DNA of 64,000 bases, taken from positions 1 to 64,000 of the forward strand of contig NZ_FTOA01000007.1 in the NCBI RefSeq assembly GCF_900156605.1, in the 5' to 3' direction. This DNA comes from Insolitispirillum peregrinum (GTDB lineage Bacteria; Pseudomonadota; Alphaproteobacteria; Rhodospirillales; Rhodospirillaceae). The translations under genes and the position numbers were made by a program. Below the pieces are notes generated by a model. It was not told the DNA's origin and did not search any database. It saw only the letters and a list, made by a program, of their open reading frames with translations. Numbering within the stretch: the stretch's first letter is position 1; every line of letters begins with the position of its first letter. Of the stretch, positions 24,972-35,043 are shown piece by piece.

Positions 24972-25466
24972 TTATTGCCGGTAATAGGGGCTTTCGTCCT
25001 TCAGCCGGTCCAGCATCCCGTCCAGCAAGGTCCGCACGGTGGTAACATAGGCTTCGGCGGCCCATATACGGTACAAGGGTGCACAGGACGGCGCGCAGGT
25101 GCGCGGCTTGGTGTAAATCGGATCAAGGATGGCGTCGTTGCTGTGCCGCAGGTCGGCCAGACGGGCCTCCATTCCCCCGGCCCCAAAGGCGTCGGGCGGG
25201 TAAAACTCGCGGGCGGTGGCCAGCAGGATGCCTTCCAGACAGGCGCGCTGTTCGGTCAGGGCGGCGAGAATCTGTTCCTGCTCGCCCTTGTCATAGACCG
25301 CCTGTGCCTTGGCGTCGCAGCGGTCAGCCCGCTCGGCGGCGGCGTTCAGGCGGCCAAAGTCCAGCTTGCCGCGTTGCTCGGCGGCACTGGCGGCAGCGGG
25401 GTCCAGCATGGATACCCCTGCCAGAATCATGCTGCTCCACAGGGTCGTCTTCAGTCGATATGCCAC
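24972..25466 (-). CDS. Hypothetical secreted protein
   Basis: A 164-residue protein with a probable signal peptide (hydrophobic residues 8-28 ending ASAAEQ). The mature part is helical and has four cysteines (ADRCDA, QRACLE, TCAPSCAP), which could form two disulfides in the periplasm. No family is recognised. It is 62 bases downstream of mutL and 3 bases upstream of the methyltransferase-like gene. Confidence 0.6.
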   Translation of the reverse strand: MAYRLKTTLWSSMILAGVSMLDPAAASAAEQRGKLDFGRLNAAAERADRCDAKAQAVYDKGEQEQILAALTEQRACLEGILLATAREFYPPDAFGAGGMEARLADLRHSNDAILDPIYTKPRTCAPSCAPLYRIWAAEAYVTTVRTLLDGMLDRLKDESPYYRQ

Positions 25467-25528
25467 GCCTGACCTCGTGTTGTATCGGTGGTGTTGATCA
25501 TCCGGTGGGGGGATACACCTTAAGGGGG

Positions 25529-27424
25529 TTAGCGCCGTCCGAACAGTTTTTCAATATCTTTCAGCTTGAGTTCGACATAGGTGGGACGGCCATGGTTGCA
25601 CTGGCCGGAATGGGGGGTGGCCTCCATCTGGCGCAGCAGGCCGTCCATTTCCGCCTGATTCAACCGCCGCCCGGCCCGCACCGAGCCATGACAGGCCATG
25701 GTGGCGCAGACATCGGCCAGCCGGTCCTGCAGGCTCAGGGCCTGATCCCACTCGGCCAGATCGTCGGCCAGATCGCGCACCAGTCCGATCACGTCGGTAT
25801 CGCCCAGCAGGGCGGGAATCTCCCGCACCACCAGTACACCGGCCCCAAAGGCTTCGAGCACCAGCCCCAGGTTTTCCAGTTCCTCGCGCCGGGCCAGCAG
25901 GCGGTCACAGGCCGGTTCGTCCAGCTCGACCACCTCGGGGATCAACAGCATTTGCCGTTTCAGGCCGCTGTCGGCCAGCGCGGCTTTCATCCGTTCATAG
26001 ACCAGCCGTTCGTGGGCGGCGTGCTGGTCAACGATCACGATGCCGTCGCTGGTCTGGGCGACGATGTAGGTGTTGTGGACCTGCCCGCGCGCCACCCCCA
26101 GCGGAAAGGCACTGGCCTGCTCGTCGGCCGGGCCTTCGGGCAGCGGTCGGCCCTGCGGCAGTGGTGCGGCGCTGTAGGCCGCCCCGAACACCGCGCCAAG
26201 ATCCTCAAAGCCACCAGACTGCGGCGCCTGTGCCTGCAAGGCGCGGTTGATTTGTCCACTGGACGGCCGGGCCTGCGACCACAGCGAGCCCGCGCCGCCA
26301 TGGGGCAATGGCAGCGGCAAGCGGGGCGGCGCCAGCGGGGCGGCGAGCTGATGCACCGGTTGCAGGGCGTCAAGGGCGGTTCCGGCAATCGAGGTTGAGG
26401 CCCGGTGCCCGGCCTGATCAAGCGTATGGCGCAGGGCGCTGACGATCAGCCCGCGCACCAGCGCAGAGTCGCGGAAGCGCACTTCGGCCTTGGCCGGGTG
26501 GACGTTGACATCGACTTCGCGCGGGGGGACGTCGAGGTACAGCGCCAGCACCGGGTGGCGGTCGTGGGCGAGGTAATCCTGATAGGCCCCGCGCACCGCC
26601 CCTTGCAACAGGCGGTCTTTCACCGGGCGGCCATTGACGAACAGGTATTGCTGCTGGGCATTGCCCCGGTTGTAGGTCGGCAGGCCGATGTGCCCGCGCA
26701 GGTGCAGCCCTTCGCGTTCGGTGTCGACGGCCAGGGCGTTGTCGGCAAAGTCCCGCCCGAGCACCGCCGCCAGCCGTCCGAGGCGGGCATCGAACAGGTC
26801 GCCGGGGGCGGCGTGATAGCGGAACAGGGTGCGGGTGCCGTCACTGAGCGAAAAGGCCACCGCCGGATGGGCCATCGCCAGCCGTTGCAGCATGTCCTGT
26901 GCATGTTGCAGCTCGGTGCGGGCGGCTTTCAGGAACTTCAGCCGCGCCGGTGTGGCATGGAACAGGTCGCGTACCTCGACCCGTGTCCCCTTGGGCATCG
27001 CCGCCGGTTCGACCGGCTGGCGCAGCCCGGCATCAATGGCCAGCATCCACGCGCTGTCGGCGTCGGCGGTGCGCGAGGTGATGGTCATCCGCGACACCGA
27101 GGCAATCGACGGCAGCGCCTCGCCGCGAAAGCCGAGAAAGCCGATGTCGAACAGGTCATCGTCCGGCAGTTTCGAGGTCGCATGGCGCTCGACCGCCAGC
27201 GGCAGCTCGTCGGGGCCCATGCCTCGGCCATCGTCCTGCACCAGAATCAGCGCCTTGCCGCCATCGACCATGGTGACGTCGATGTGCATCGCCCCGGCGT
27301 CGATGGCGTTTTCCACCAGTTCCTTCACCGCCGAGGCTGGGCGCTCGACCACTTCCCCGGCGGCAATCTGGTTCACCAGCGTATCAGGCAGGCGGCGGAT
27401 GGTCAGGGCGGTGCGCAGGCTCAT
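25529..27424 (-). CDS. mutL: DNA mismatch repair protein MutL
   Basis: A 631-residue GHKL ATPase that couples MutS mismatch recognition to strand removal. ATP-binding motifs are clear: [20 protein letters not shown] and DDGRGMG. A Pro/Ala-rich linker spans about residues 345-430. The C-terminal domain carries the [12 protein letters not shown] metal-binding motif (near residue 465), ACHGSVR and CNHGRP, so this MutL should nick DNA itself, as expected for bacteria without MutH. It lies 9 bases after pgi and is probably cotranscribed. Confidence 0.95.
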   Translation of the reverse strand: MSLRTALTIRRLPDTLVNQIAAGEVVERPASAVKELVENAIDAGAMHIDVTMVDGGKALILVQDDGRGMGPDELPLAVERHATSKLPDDDLFDIGFLGFRGEALPSIASVSRMTITSRTADADSAWMLAIDAGLRQPVEPAAMPKGTRVEVRDLFHATPARLKFLKAARTELQHAQDMLQRLAMAHPAVAFSLSDGTRTLFRYHAAPGDLFDARLGRLAAVLGRDFADNALAVDTEREGLHLRGHIGLPTYNRGNAQQQYLFVNGRPVKDRLLQGAVRGAYQDYLAHDRHPVLALYLDVPPREVDVNVHPAKAEVRFRDSALVRGLIVSALRHTLDQAGHRASTSIAGTALDALQPVHQLAAPLAPPRLPLPLPHGGAGSLWSQARPSSGQINRALQAQAPQSGGFEDLGAVFGAAYSAAPLPQGRPLPEGPADEQASAFPLGVARGQVHNTYIVAQTSDGIVIVDQHAAHERLVYERMKAALADSGLKRQMLLIPEVVELDEPACDRLLARREELENLGLVLEAFGAGVLVVREIPALLGDTDVIGLVRDLADDLAEWDQALSLQDRLADVCATMACHGSVRAGRRLNQAEMDGLLRQMEATPHSGQCNHGRPTYVELKLKDIEKLFGRR

Positions 27425-27433
27425 CGGGTCAGG

Positions 27434-29074
27434 TCACTTGCGATGCTGTTTGAAATGGCTGATCAGGCTGTTGGTCGAAGAGTCATGGCCGGTGACGGCC
27501 GCCGGGCTGTCCAGTTCGGGCAGGATGGTCTTGGCCAGTTGCTTGCCCAGCTCGACACCCCACTGGTCAAAGCTGTTCACCCCCCACAGCACCCCTTGCA
27601 CAAAGATGCGGTGTTCGTACAGCGCCACCAGCAGCCCCAGAGTATAAGGGTCGAGACGGTCGGCCAGCAAGGTGGTGGTCGGGCGGTTGCCGGGGAATAC
27701 CTTGTGCGGCAGCAGGGCGGCAATCTGCTGCTCGCTCTTGCCTTCGGCGGCCAGCTCGGCGCGCGCTTCGTCGGCGGTCTTGCCGCGCATCATCGCCTCG
27801 GTCTGGGCAAAGAAGTTCGACATCAGTTTCAGGTGATGGTCGCCCAGCGGGTTGTGGCTGTGCACCACTCCGATGAAGTCGCAGGGAATCAGGTGGGTGC
27901 CCTGATGGATCAACTGGTAGAAACTGTGCTGGCCGTTGGTCCCCGGCTCGCCGAACAGGATCGGGCCGGTGGTGTAGGGAATCGCTTCGCCGTCACGGGT
28001 GACGCTCTTGCCGTTGCTTTCCATGTCCACCTGTTGCAGGTGGGCGGCAAAGCGGTGCAGGTACTGGTCATAGGGCAGAACGGCGGTGCCGTGGGCGCCT
28101 TGATAGTTGATGTACCATACCCCCAGCAGGCCGAGGATCACCGGCAGGTTGTCGCGCAGCGGGGTGGTGCGGAAATGTTCGTCCATCGCATGGGCCCCGG
28201 CCAGCAACTGGCTGAAGCGCTCAAAGCCGATGGCGATGGCAATCGGCAGGCCAATCGCCGACCACAGGGAATAGCGACCGCCCACCCAGTCCCAGAAGTC
28301 GAACATGTTGGCCGGGTCGATGCCAAAGGCGGCACAGGCTGGTTCGTTGGTGGACAGGGCGACGAAATGCTGGCTGACGGCTTTTTCTCCCAGCGCCTTG
28401 ACCAGCCACGCCCGCGCAGTGTGGGCGTTGGTCAGGGTTTCCTGGGTGGTAAAGGTCTTGGAGGCGACGAGGAACAGCGTCGAGTGCGGGCGGCACTGCT
28501 TCAGGCATTCGGCAATGTCGGTGCCATCGACGTTCGACACAAAGCGCACCGTCAGGCCGGGCTGGGCATAGGGCTTCAGGGCCTCGACCACCATCCGGGG
28601 GCCAAGGTCCGAGCCTCCGATGCCGATATTGACCACATCGGTGATCCGCTCGCCGGTCGCGCCGCGCCACTCACCGCTGCGCACGGCGGTGCTGAACTGC
28701 TCCATCTGGGCCAGAACGCGGTTGACGGCGGGCATCACGTCGTGACCATCGACCAGAATCGGGCGGTTGCTGCGGTTGCGCAGCGCCACATGCAGGACGG
28801 CGCGGTTTTCGGTGTTGTTGACGTGCTGGCCGCTGAACATGGCGTTGCGCTGGGCAATCAGCCCGCGCTGCTCGGCCAGCTCGGTCAGCAGGGCCATGGT
28901 CTCTTCGGTGATGCGGTTTTTCGAGTAATCGACCAGCAGGCCCGGCAAATGGTGGCTGAAGCGAGAGAACCGCGCCGGATCATCGGCAAACAGGTCGCGC
29001 ATCGGTCGGTCGGCCATGGCGGCGGTGTGGGCGACCAGTGCGGCGTGGGCGGCGGTTTGGGTCAGCAAAGACAT
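27434..29074 (-). CDS. pgi: Glucose-6-phosphate isomerase
   Basis: A 546-residue cytosolic enzyme interconverting glucose-6-phosphate and fructose-6-phosphate. Signatures include [14 protein letters not shown], the PGI motif [16 protein letters not shown], and [15 protein letters not shown] with the catalytic histidine region. The length is normal. The ATG at 29074 has AGGAG 8 bases upstream and was preferred over an ATG 7 codons earlier. It heads a pgi-mutL unit. Confidence 0.95.
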   Translation of the reverse strand: MSLLTQTAAHAALVAHTAAMADRPMRDLFADDPARFSRFSHHLPGLLVDYSKNRITEETMALLTELAEQRGLIAQRNAMFSGQHVNNTENRAVLHVALRNRSNRPILVDGHDVMPAVNRVLAQMEQFSTAVRSGEWRGATGERITDVVNIGIGGSDLGPRMVVEALKPYAQPGLTVRFVSNVDGTDIAECLKQCRPHSTLFLVASKTFTTQETLTNAHTARAWLVKALGEKAVSQHFVALSTNEPACAAFGIDPANMFDFWDWVGGRYSLWSAIGLPIAIAIGFERFSQLLAGAHAMDEHFRTTPLRDNLPVILGLLGVWYINYQGAHGTAVLPYDQYLHRFAAHLQQVDMESNGKSVTRDGEAIPYTTGPILFGEPGTNGQHSFYQLIHQGTHLIPCDFIGVVHSHNPLGDHHLKLMSNFFAQTEAMMRGKTADEARAELAAEGKSEQQIAALLPHKVFPGNRPTTTLLADRLDPYTLGLLVALYEHRIFVQGVLWGVNSFDQWGVELGKQLAKTILPELDSPAAVTGHDSSTNSLISHFKQHRK

Positions 29075-29231
29075 CGCAAAAGCTCCTGATGCCAAGCGAG
29101 CTGAAAACAGGTGACGAGGCGGAATATCCGTATTTCCCGTACCAGTTCAGTCTAACCAGCCCCGCGCCGTTGGGCCAGTGTTTGCAGCACAGGAAAAGGC
29201 TTTTTTTCTCTATAGTTACATCTGAATTACA

Positions 29232-29266
29232 CCGTCCCCCCGAATGGCGGTCCTTCGGGGGGACGG
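29232..29266 (-). terminator. Strong hairpin after the M16 peptidase pair
   Basis: CCGTCCCCCCGA pairs perfectly with TCGGGGGGACGG around an 11-base loop, 7 bases after the second M16 stop codon. No U-tract follows on the minus strand. Confidence 0.5.
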
Positions 29267-29272
29267 ACGGGG

Positions 29273-30643
29273 TTAGCGGGCGTTTGAGGACAGCCCGGCC
29301 GGTTTGCCAACCACCACGATGGTCAGGGCATCGGGGTTGTACAGGCGGGCGGCGGCGCGTTTGGCATCGGCCAGCGTCACCGCCTTGATGTAGTCGTTGC
29401 GCTTGTACAGGTGCTCGATCGGGTAGCCCTGCATCTGCAAGGCAGTCAGGGTGCTGGCGACGGCTCCGGTGGAGGTGAAGCGCAGCGGATAGGCTCCGAC
29501 CAGATAGGTCTTGGCGTCATCCAGCTCTTTCTGGGTCGGGCCGCTTTTGGCCATGCGGGCCATTTCTGCCTTGATCAGGTCGAGCGAGTCTTTCATGCGG
29601 GCGTTGTTGGTGGCAACGCCGCCAATCGACAGCGCGCTGTGGTCCAGCGGATAGAGGTAGTTATAGACCGAATAGGCCAGCCCACGTTTTTCCCGCACCT
29701 CGTTCATCAGCCGCGAGCTGAACCCGCCGCTGCCGAGGATGTAGTTGGCCACGTAGGCGGCAAAGAAATCCGGGTCTTCGCGTTTCAGCCCCGGTCCGCC
29801 AAACACAGCCACCGCTTGCGGAATGTCGCGCTCGATCACCGTCAGACCGGCGTTTTTCGGAGCAACATCCGGCACGCTGACTGTTGCCGGGCCGGTGGCC
29901 GGAAGCGTGCCAAAGGTGCTGTCGAGCAGGGTTGCCAACTGGGCGGGGGTGATGTCCCCGGCCACCCCGATCTTCATCTGGCTGCGCACCAGTTGCAGGG
30001 CGGTGAAGCTGCGCAGGTCGTCGCGAGTCAGTGCCTTGATGCTGGTTGGCGTGCCCTGTTCGGGACGGCTGTAGGGATGGTCGCCAAAGGCGGCCTTGTC
30101 CCATGCCTCCCCGGCGATGGTCTGCGGATCATCCTGCGCAAAGGTCAGGCTGGTCAGGATCTGGTCACGCACCCGCTCAACCGGCTCGTCGTCAAAGCGC
30201 GGTTCGGTCATCGCCTGCCGGAACAGGGTAAAGGCTTCGTCGCGGGTGTCGCTGGTGGTGCGCAACGAGCCGCTGAAGCTGTCCTTGTCGGCACTGAATG
30301 ACAGGTCGATGGCCTTTTGTTCCAGACGGCTGCGGAACGCCTGACTGTCGAGGTCGGCAGCGCCTTCGTCGAGCAGACCGGCGACCATCGTTGCCAGCCC
30401 TTCCTTGCCGACCGGGTCCAGCGACGAGCCGCCCTTGAAGCCGACCGACAGGCTGAGCACCGGGATCGAGTGGTCTTCGACCAGCCAGGCTTCGATGCCG
30501 CCGGGGCTGACCACCTTGCGGGCGTCAATCGCCCATGCCGGGGAGAGTGCCCCAATGGTCAGGACCAGAGCAGCAGCACCGACGGCGCGGCGGAGGGTAC
30601 GGGGAGACAGGGTAAAGCGGAGAGACTGGGTAAAAAAGGTCAC
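29273..30643 (-). CDS. M16 family peptidase-like protein, zinc site lost
   Basis: A 456-residue exported protein (signal peptide ending SPAWAIDA) with the two-repeat M16 fold. The HxxEH zinc motif of the active partner is missing; the equivalent place reads GLATMVAGLLDEG. A conserved late segment YVANYILGSGGFSSRLMNEV is typical of the non-catalytic subunit. It presumably forms a heterodimer with the zinc-bearing protein encoded immediately upstream; the two genes overlap by 4 bases. Periplasmic degradation of peptides is the inferred role. Confidence 0.9.
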   Translation of the reverse strand: MTFFTQSLRFTLSPRTLRRAVGAAALVLTIGALSPAWAIDARKVVSPGGIEAWLVEDHSIPVLSLSVGFKGGSSLDPVGKEGLATMVAGLLDEGAADLDSQAFRSRLEQKAIDLSFSADKDSFSGSLRTTSDTRDEAFTLFRQAMTEPRFDDEPVERVRDQILTSLTFAQDDPQTIAGEAWDKAAFGDHPYSRPEQGTPTSIKALTRDDLRSFTALQLVRSQMKIGVAGDITPAQLATLLDSTFGTLPATGPATVSVPDVAPKNAGLTVIERDIPQAVAVFGGPGLKREDPDFFAAYVANYILGSGGFSSRLMNEVREKRGLAYSVYNYLYPLDHSALSIGGVATNNARMKDSLDLIKAEMARMAKSGPTQKELDDAKTYLVGAYPLRFTSTGAVASTLTALQMQGYPIEHLYKRNDYIKAVTLADAKRAAARLYNPDALTIVVVGKPAGLSSNAR

Positions 30644-32097
30644 GACGATTTCCCCTCCTGCGGGGCGGTCTGGTTGGTCGGAGCAGCCTTTTCTTCGGGC
30701 AGCAGCACGCCGATGGCCGAGGCCTTGCCGGTCAGCACGGCGCGGGCGGCGGCCATCACCTCGGCGGTGGTGACGCGGGCGATTTCCTGCGGCCAGTGTT
30801 CCAGCTGGTCGAGCGTCTGGCCGGTGCTGAGGGCATAGCCGATGGTGTTGGCCGATCCCTGCAACGAGTCACGGGCGTAAATCACCCCGGCGCGCAGGCG
30901 CTGCTTGGCCATTTCGACTTCCTCGTCACTGACGCCCTGCGTCAGCAGCTTGTCGATTTCGGCCCGCACCACCGCTTCTCCGGCGGCCAGATCGGCCCCC
31001 GGACGGGGGGTGAAGGAAATCCCGAAGGTGCCCCAGTCAACAGCGGCGGCGTTATAGCCGCTGCCCGCCGCGGCGGCCAGCTTGTGGTCAATCACCATCG
31101 CCCGGTACAGGCGCGAGGTCGGACCGCCGCCGAACAGCTCGTTCAGCACCTGCAGGGCATAAACGTCCCGCCGGTTCTGGGTCGTCCCGTAGCTGGGGGC
31201 GATGAACACCTGCCGCCAGGTCGGTTGCGATACCTGCGGGTGGTGCATCTCGATCCGTACCGTTGCCGGAGGCGGCAGGGTGCGGTTGCGCTTGCGCTCG
31301 ATGGTCGGGCCGTGCTTCAGCGGGCCGTAATACTTTTCCGCCAGCGCCTTGACCTGCGGCACCGTCACGTCACCGGAAATCACCACGATGGCGTTATTCG
31401 GCGCATACCATTTGTTGTAATAGTCAATGGCATCCTGACGGGTCAGCGCCTTCAGCTCGTCCGGCCAGCCGATGATCGGGTTGTGATAGGGATGGGTCAT
31501 CCACAGCGCATTGTTCAGCCGCTCGTTCAGCAGCTCGGCTGGTTCGTTTTCGGTGCGCGACAGGCGTTCTTCGAACACCACATCGCGTTCGGTTAGCACG
31601 TTCTTGTCATCCAGCCGCAGGTTGCGCATGCGGTCGGATTCCAGCTTCATCACCAGTTCGAGGTTGTCCACCGCGATGTTTTCGTAATAGGCGGTGACGT
31701 CCGAGCTGGTAAAGGCGTTGTCCTGCCCGCCGTGACGGGCGATCAGCGGCGAGAACTCGCCGGGTTTGATGGTGTTGGTGCCCTTGAACATCAGGTGTTC
31801 CAGCAGGTGGGCCAGACCGGACTTGCCCGCCGGTTCGTCGGCGGCACCGACCTTGTACCACACCATCTGGCTGACCACCGGCACGCGGTGGTTTTCGACC
31901 ACCACCACCTGCAGGCCGTTTTTCAGGGTGAAGGTTTTGGCATCGAACAGCTTGGCGTCGGCGGTGGGCGCGGCCGCTGCGGCAGGAGTCGCCGCCGGGT
32001 CAGCCGCAAAAGCCGCAACCGGCGCCAGCAGGGCGATGGCGGCAACCGCCATCACGCTGGCTGAAGCGCGCAGGGAGGCTGGAAACAGAGTCTGCAT
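30640..32097 (-). CDS. M16 family zinc metallopeptidase
   Basis: A 485-residue periplasmic peptidase with signal peptide ending VAAFAADP and an Ala/Pro/Thr-rich segment before the fold. The inverted zinc motif HLLEH is intact (H97, E100, H101), and the downstream acidic ligand region ENIAVDNLELVMKLESDRM is present. It is the catalytic half of a pair with the following gene. Such pairs are common beside lspA/DUF3035 genes in alphaproteobacteria; here they are separated from them by about 7 kb, hinting at rearrangement. Confidence 0.92.
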   Translation of the reverse strand: MQTLFPASLRASASVMAVAAIALLAPVAAFAADPAATPAAAAAPTADAKLFDAKTFTLKNGLQVVVVENHRVPVVSQMVWYKVGAADEPAGKSGLAHLLEHLMFKGTNTIKPGEFSPLIARHGGQDNAFTSSDVTAYYENIAVDNLELVMKLESDRMRNLRLDDKNVLTERDVVFEERLSRTENEPAELLNERLNNALWMTHPYHNPIIGWPDELKALTRQDAIDYYNKWYAPNNAIVVISGDVTVPQVKALAEKYYGPLKHGPTIERKRNRTLPPPATVRIEMHHPQVSQPTWRQVFIAPSYGTTQNRRDVYALQVLNELFGGGPTSRLYRAMVIDHKLAAAAGSGYNAAAVDWGTFGISFTPRPGADLAAGEAVVRAEIDKLLTQGVSDEEVEMAKQRLRAGVIYARDSLQGSANTIGYALSTGQTLDQLEHWPQEIARVTTAEVMAAARAVLTGKASAIGVLLPEEKAAPTNQTAPQEGKSS

Positions 32098-32179
32098 GAC
32101 AAGCCTTATCCGATGGAAAGAAAACAGGACCCCGATATGGGAGCACGCCTTGCCCCGCTCAAGTCAAATGAACAGGAGG

Positions 32180-32980
32180 TTATGCAGACGGGTTGGCCCG
32201 CTCGTGATCCGGGGGAGGGGTGGGAGAGGGTGGCTCAACCGGGGTAAAGCGGTTGCCATAGGTGCGCAGGCGGTCCGGCAGCGCCAGATAGCCGCTTTGC
32301 CGCACCACCGCGCCATTGGTGGGGGCAGCATAGATCTGTTTGGCGGCTTCGACCAGCACCACCCCGGAAAAGCCGGGAAACCAGCGCCAGCCGATTTCCT
32401 CGATGGCTCCGGCCCACGCCCGCATCAGGCGCGAGGACACCGGCGGGCAGAACAGGGCCCGGTGGACCGACAGCGGGGTGAACATGGTGTCGCGCAACAG
32501 GGCCGAAAGCTGCTGTGACGAATAGGGCTGGCCAGAGGCAAACGGCGTCCGTTCCAGTCGTGCCCACAGCCCTTGCCGGTTGGGGGTGATCACCATTACC
32601 CGCCCGCCATCGGTCAGCACCCGCCAGACCTCCCGCATCAACAGCCGCGAATGTTCGGTGTTTTCCAGCGCATGGACCAGCAGGATGCGGTCAAAGGAGC
32701 GGTCGGGAAACGGCAGGGCTTCGTCTTCGCACAGCGTCACCAGCCCCGGCCCGTCGGCAGGCCACGGCAAGGCGCCCTGACTGGCCGGCATCACCGCAGC
32801 CACCCGTTCGGCTTCTTCGCGGAACGGGCGCAGATAGGGGGTGGCAAAGCCGATCCCCAGCACACGCAGGCCGCTGGTGTTCGGCCAGACCAAACGAATG
32901 CGCCGCCGGAGCAGGCGACGGGCGACCTGTCCCAGCGGGGAGTCGTAAAAGTCTCTGAGATCGACGACATCCAGCCACAT
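32180..32980 (-). CDS. Class I SAM-dependent methyltransferase (type 11-like)
   Basis: A 266-residue methyltransferase-like protein. Motif I is weak but in place (GLRVLGIGFATPYLRPF), and the post-motif regions FDRILLVHALEN and MREVWRVLTDGGRVMVITPN are typical of Methyltransf_11. The C-terminal half (FSGVVLVEAAKQIYA) is shared with alphaproteobacterial proteins encoded next to gloB, as here in divergent orientation. The substrate is unknown. Confidence 0.8.
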   Translation of the reverse strand: MWLDVVDLRDFYDSPLGQVARRLLRRRIRLVWPNTSGLRVLGIGFATPYLRPFREEAERVAAVMPASQGALPWPADGPGLVTLCEDEALPFPDRSFDRILLVHALENTEHSRLLMREVWRVLTDGGRVMVITPNRQGLWARLERTPFASGQPYSSQQLSALLRDTMFTPLSVHRALFCPPVSSRLMRAWAGAIEEIGWRWFPGFSGVVLVEAAKQIYAAPTNGAVVRQSGYLALPDRLRTYGNRFTPVEPPSPTPPPDHERANPSA

Positions 32981-33135
32981 GGCGGTACTTTAGCACGGGT
33001 GAGGCGGGGAATTCACGCTTTAAGCAATGACCGTTCTGCTACTTGCCACAGGGCCGGGGAACGCGCCATCCTGAGAGGCAAAAGCGGCGACAGGCCGCGA
33101 TCTGTGAAACCGTCCGGTACAAAGGGGCCATCCCG

Positions 33136-33915
33136 ATGGGAGCCTTGTCTGTCATTCGTCTGGCAATCCTGCCCGATTCTGCCAATTACACCTTTCTGAT
33201 CCACGATGCGGCCAGTGGCCAGACGGCGGTGGTTGATCCCGGCGACGCCGGGCCGGTGCAGGAGGAGTGTCAGCGGCGCGGCTGGCGGCTGACCCACATC
33301 TGGAACACCCACCACCATCACGACCACGTTGGCGGCAATCTGGCCCTGAAAGCGGCCACCGGCTGCACGGTGATCGGCTCGGCGGTTGATGCCGGGCGTA
33401 TTCCCGGGCTGGACCGGACGGTGGCCGATGGCGACTGTTTCGACATCGGCGGCCATCCGGTGCAGGTGCTGGGAGTATCCGGCCACACCATCGGCCATAT
33501 CGCCTTTTATCTTCCCGACGCGGCGGCGCTGTTCTGTGGCGATACCCTGTTCTCGCTCGGGTGCGGGCGGATGTTTGAAGGCTCGCCGCAACAATTCTGG
33601 CAGGCGTTGTCCCGCCTGCGGGCCTTGCCCGATGACACGCTGGTCTATTGCGCCCACGAATACACCGAAAGCAACCTGCGCTTTGCCCTGTCCATCGAGC
33701 CGGACCATCCGGTACTGAAGCAGCGGGCGCTGGTGATCACCGCCCTGCGCTATCAGGGTGTGCCGACCGTGCCTTGTCTGCTGGGCGAGGAGAAGGCCAG
33801 CAATCCGTTCCTGCGGGTGGACCAGCCCGAGCTGGCGGCGCTGTTGGGGCGGGATGCCGGTGACCCGGCAGCGGTGTTTGCCGAGCTGCGCCGTCGCAAG
33901 GATGGTTTCTCGTGA
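33136..33915 (+). CDS. gloB: Hydroxyacylglutathione hydrolase (glyoxalase II)
   Basis: A 259-residue metallo-beta-lactamase-fold enzyme that hydrolyses S-lactoylglutathione to lactate and glutathione in methylglyoxal detoxification. The dinuclear metal motif THHHHDHVGG spans residues 58-67. Other ligands fall in VSGHTIGHIAFY and FCGDTLFSLGCGRMFEG. The C-terminal glutathione-binding residues are in YCAHEYTESNLRFAL. The ATG at 33136 gives the family's usual length; the longer frame upstream is unsupported. It overlaps the channel gene by 4 bases. Confidence 0.95.
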   Translation: MGALSVIRLAILPDSANYTFLIHDAASGQTAVVDPGDAGPVQEECQRRGWRLTHIWNTHHHHDHVGGNLALKAATGCTVIGSAVDAGRIPGLDRTVADGDCFDIGGHPVQVLGVSGHTIGHIAFYLPDAAALFCGDTLFSLGCGRMFEGSPQQFWQALSRLRALPDDTLVYCAHEYTESNLRFALSIEPDHPVLKQRALVITALRYQGVPTVPCLLGEEKASNPFLRVDQPELAALLGRDAGDPAAVFAELRRRKDGFS

Positions 33916-34595
33916 TCCCGGTGTCGCTGGCGACAGCATCCGAGGCGGTGGCGGCGGTCGAACAGGCCTTGCTGGTGGTCGATCTGGTGGCGGTGGCGGT
34001 GTTTGCCATTTCCGGCGCGCTGGTGGCGGCGCGCAAGGAAATGGACCCGGTCGGCTTCATCTTCCTGGGCACCGCCACCGGCATCGGCGGCGGCACGTTT
34101 CGCGATCTGGTCCTTGGGGTACCGTTGTTGTGGGTGCAACAGCCGGTCTATCTGTGGGTGTGCATCATTGCCTCGCTGGCGACCTTCTGGGGGGCGCGCC
34201 TGCTGGGCAGCCGCTACCGCGCCCTGTTGTGGATGGATGCGGTGGGGATGGCGATGTTTGCGGTGGCCGGAACGCAAAAGGCCACCAGTCTGGGGCATGG
34301 CCCGCTGGTGGCGACCCTGATGGGGGTGTTTACCGCCGCGCTGGGTGGTCTGGTGCGCGACATGATGGCCGGGGAAGAGCCGTTGCTGTTCCACCGCGAG
34401 ATTTACGCCACCGCTGCGGTGGTGGCCGGGCTGGGCTATCTGGGGCTGCTGGCGCTGGGCATTCCCGGCGAGCTGGCCGGGATGGGGGGCTTTGTCGCCG
34501 GGTTCATCACCCGTGCTGCCGCCATCCGCTATGGCCTGTCGTTGCCATCCTACCGACGCCCGGACCGACCGCTGGACGGGCCTTCCGGGCGTTAG
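33912..34595 (+). CDS. TRIC/UPF0126 family cation channel-like membrane protein
   Basis: A 227-residue membrane protein with about seven hydrophobic helices arranged as two repeats. The duplicated glycine-rich motifs are clear: GIGGGTFRDLVLG in the first half and GGLVRDMMAGEEPL in the second. Prokaryotic TRIC channels (YicG type) form trimers passing K+ or other cations. The start overlaps gloB, so the two are cotranslated. A palindromic element begins at its stop codon. Confidence 0.88.
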   Translation: MIPVSLATASEAVAAVEQALLVVDLVAVAVFAISGALVAARKEMDPVGFIFLGTATGIGGGTFRDLVLGVPLLWVQQPVYLWVCIIASLATFWGARLLGSRYRALLWMDAVGMAMFAVAGTQKATSLGHGPLVATLMGVFTAALGGLVRDMMAGEEPLLFHREIYATAAVVAGLGYLGLLALGIPGELAGMGGFVAGFITRAAAIRYGLSLPSYRRPDRPLDGPSGR

Positions 34596-34636
34596 AGTAT
34601 TTCTCGGTCTCCAAGGATCACGATAAATGCTCTAAC
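34593..34636. repeat. AGAG-ended palindromic element
   Basis: GTTAGAGTATTT and AAATGCTCTAAC form an inverted repeat with one mismatch. It overlaps the stop of the channel gene. The ends resemble the elements at 15927 and 24069. Confidence 0.55.
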
Positions 34637-34650
34637 GCCTTGTTATCTAA

Positions 34651-34693
34651 GCAAATAAGTCGTCGCAGATGTGTCCATCTGCTCGGGATTTGC
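34651..34693. repeat. Single copy of the palindrome amplified at 13341
   Basis: GCAAATAAGTCGTCGCAGAT followed by GTGTCCATCTGCTCGGGATT and TGC matches the palindromic core of the 54-bp tandem unit with a few substitutions, showing that the unit is a dispersed element. Confidence 0.8.
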
Positions 34694-34707
34694 TCTAGAC
34701 CTGTTCT

Positions 34708-35043
34708 TCAGCGAGGGGAGCGACTCGTTGCGGTGTCTTCCTCGGTCGGGCGACACAGCAGCGGGTCGCCGCTCAGCCAGCGACCATAGGCGAGGGCGGC
34801 CATGTCCATCAGGCGGTCGTGGTGCTGGACGGTCAGCAGGGTCATCGCCAGTTGGTCGCCTGCTGATGCTGCTTTGCACAAATGATCGAGGCAACGGCGC
34901 TGCCGCCCGCAAGAATCGGTACAGTGAAAGCTTTCCAGCGCCTTGGCAATCATGCTGCATTGCACAGGATCAAGCCCGTAACGGGCAAGACGTTGCTCAA
35001 GGTCCAGATGGGGGGTGAAGGAAGCGTGGCTTGCAACTGGCAT
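34708..35043 (-). CDS. Hypothetical cysteine-containing protein
   Basis: A 111-residue soluble, mostly helical protein. The cysteines CSMIAKALESFHCTDSC and RRCLDHLC (residues about 29-56) could bind a metal; the overall appearance is of a small regulatory or adaptor protein, but no family is recognised. The start at 35043 is the first ATG. It stands alone between the channel gene and ribF, on the opposite strand. Confidence 0.45.
   Translation of the reverse strand: MPVASHASFTPHLDLEQRLARYGLDPVQCSMIAKALESFHCTDSCGRQRRCLDHLCKAASAGDQLAMTLLTVQHHDRLMDMAALAYGRWLSGDPLLCRPTEEDTATSRSPR

Noticed and set aside
26405-29089. 894-codon plus-strand frame
   Set aside because: Antisense to mutL and pgi, both certain.
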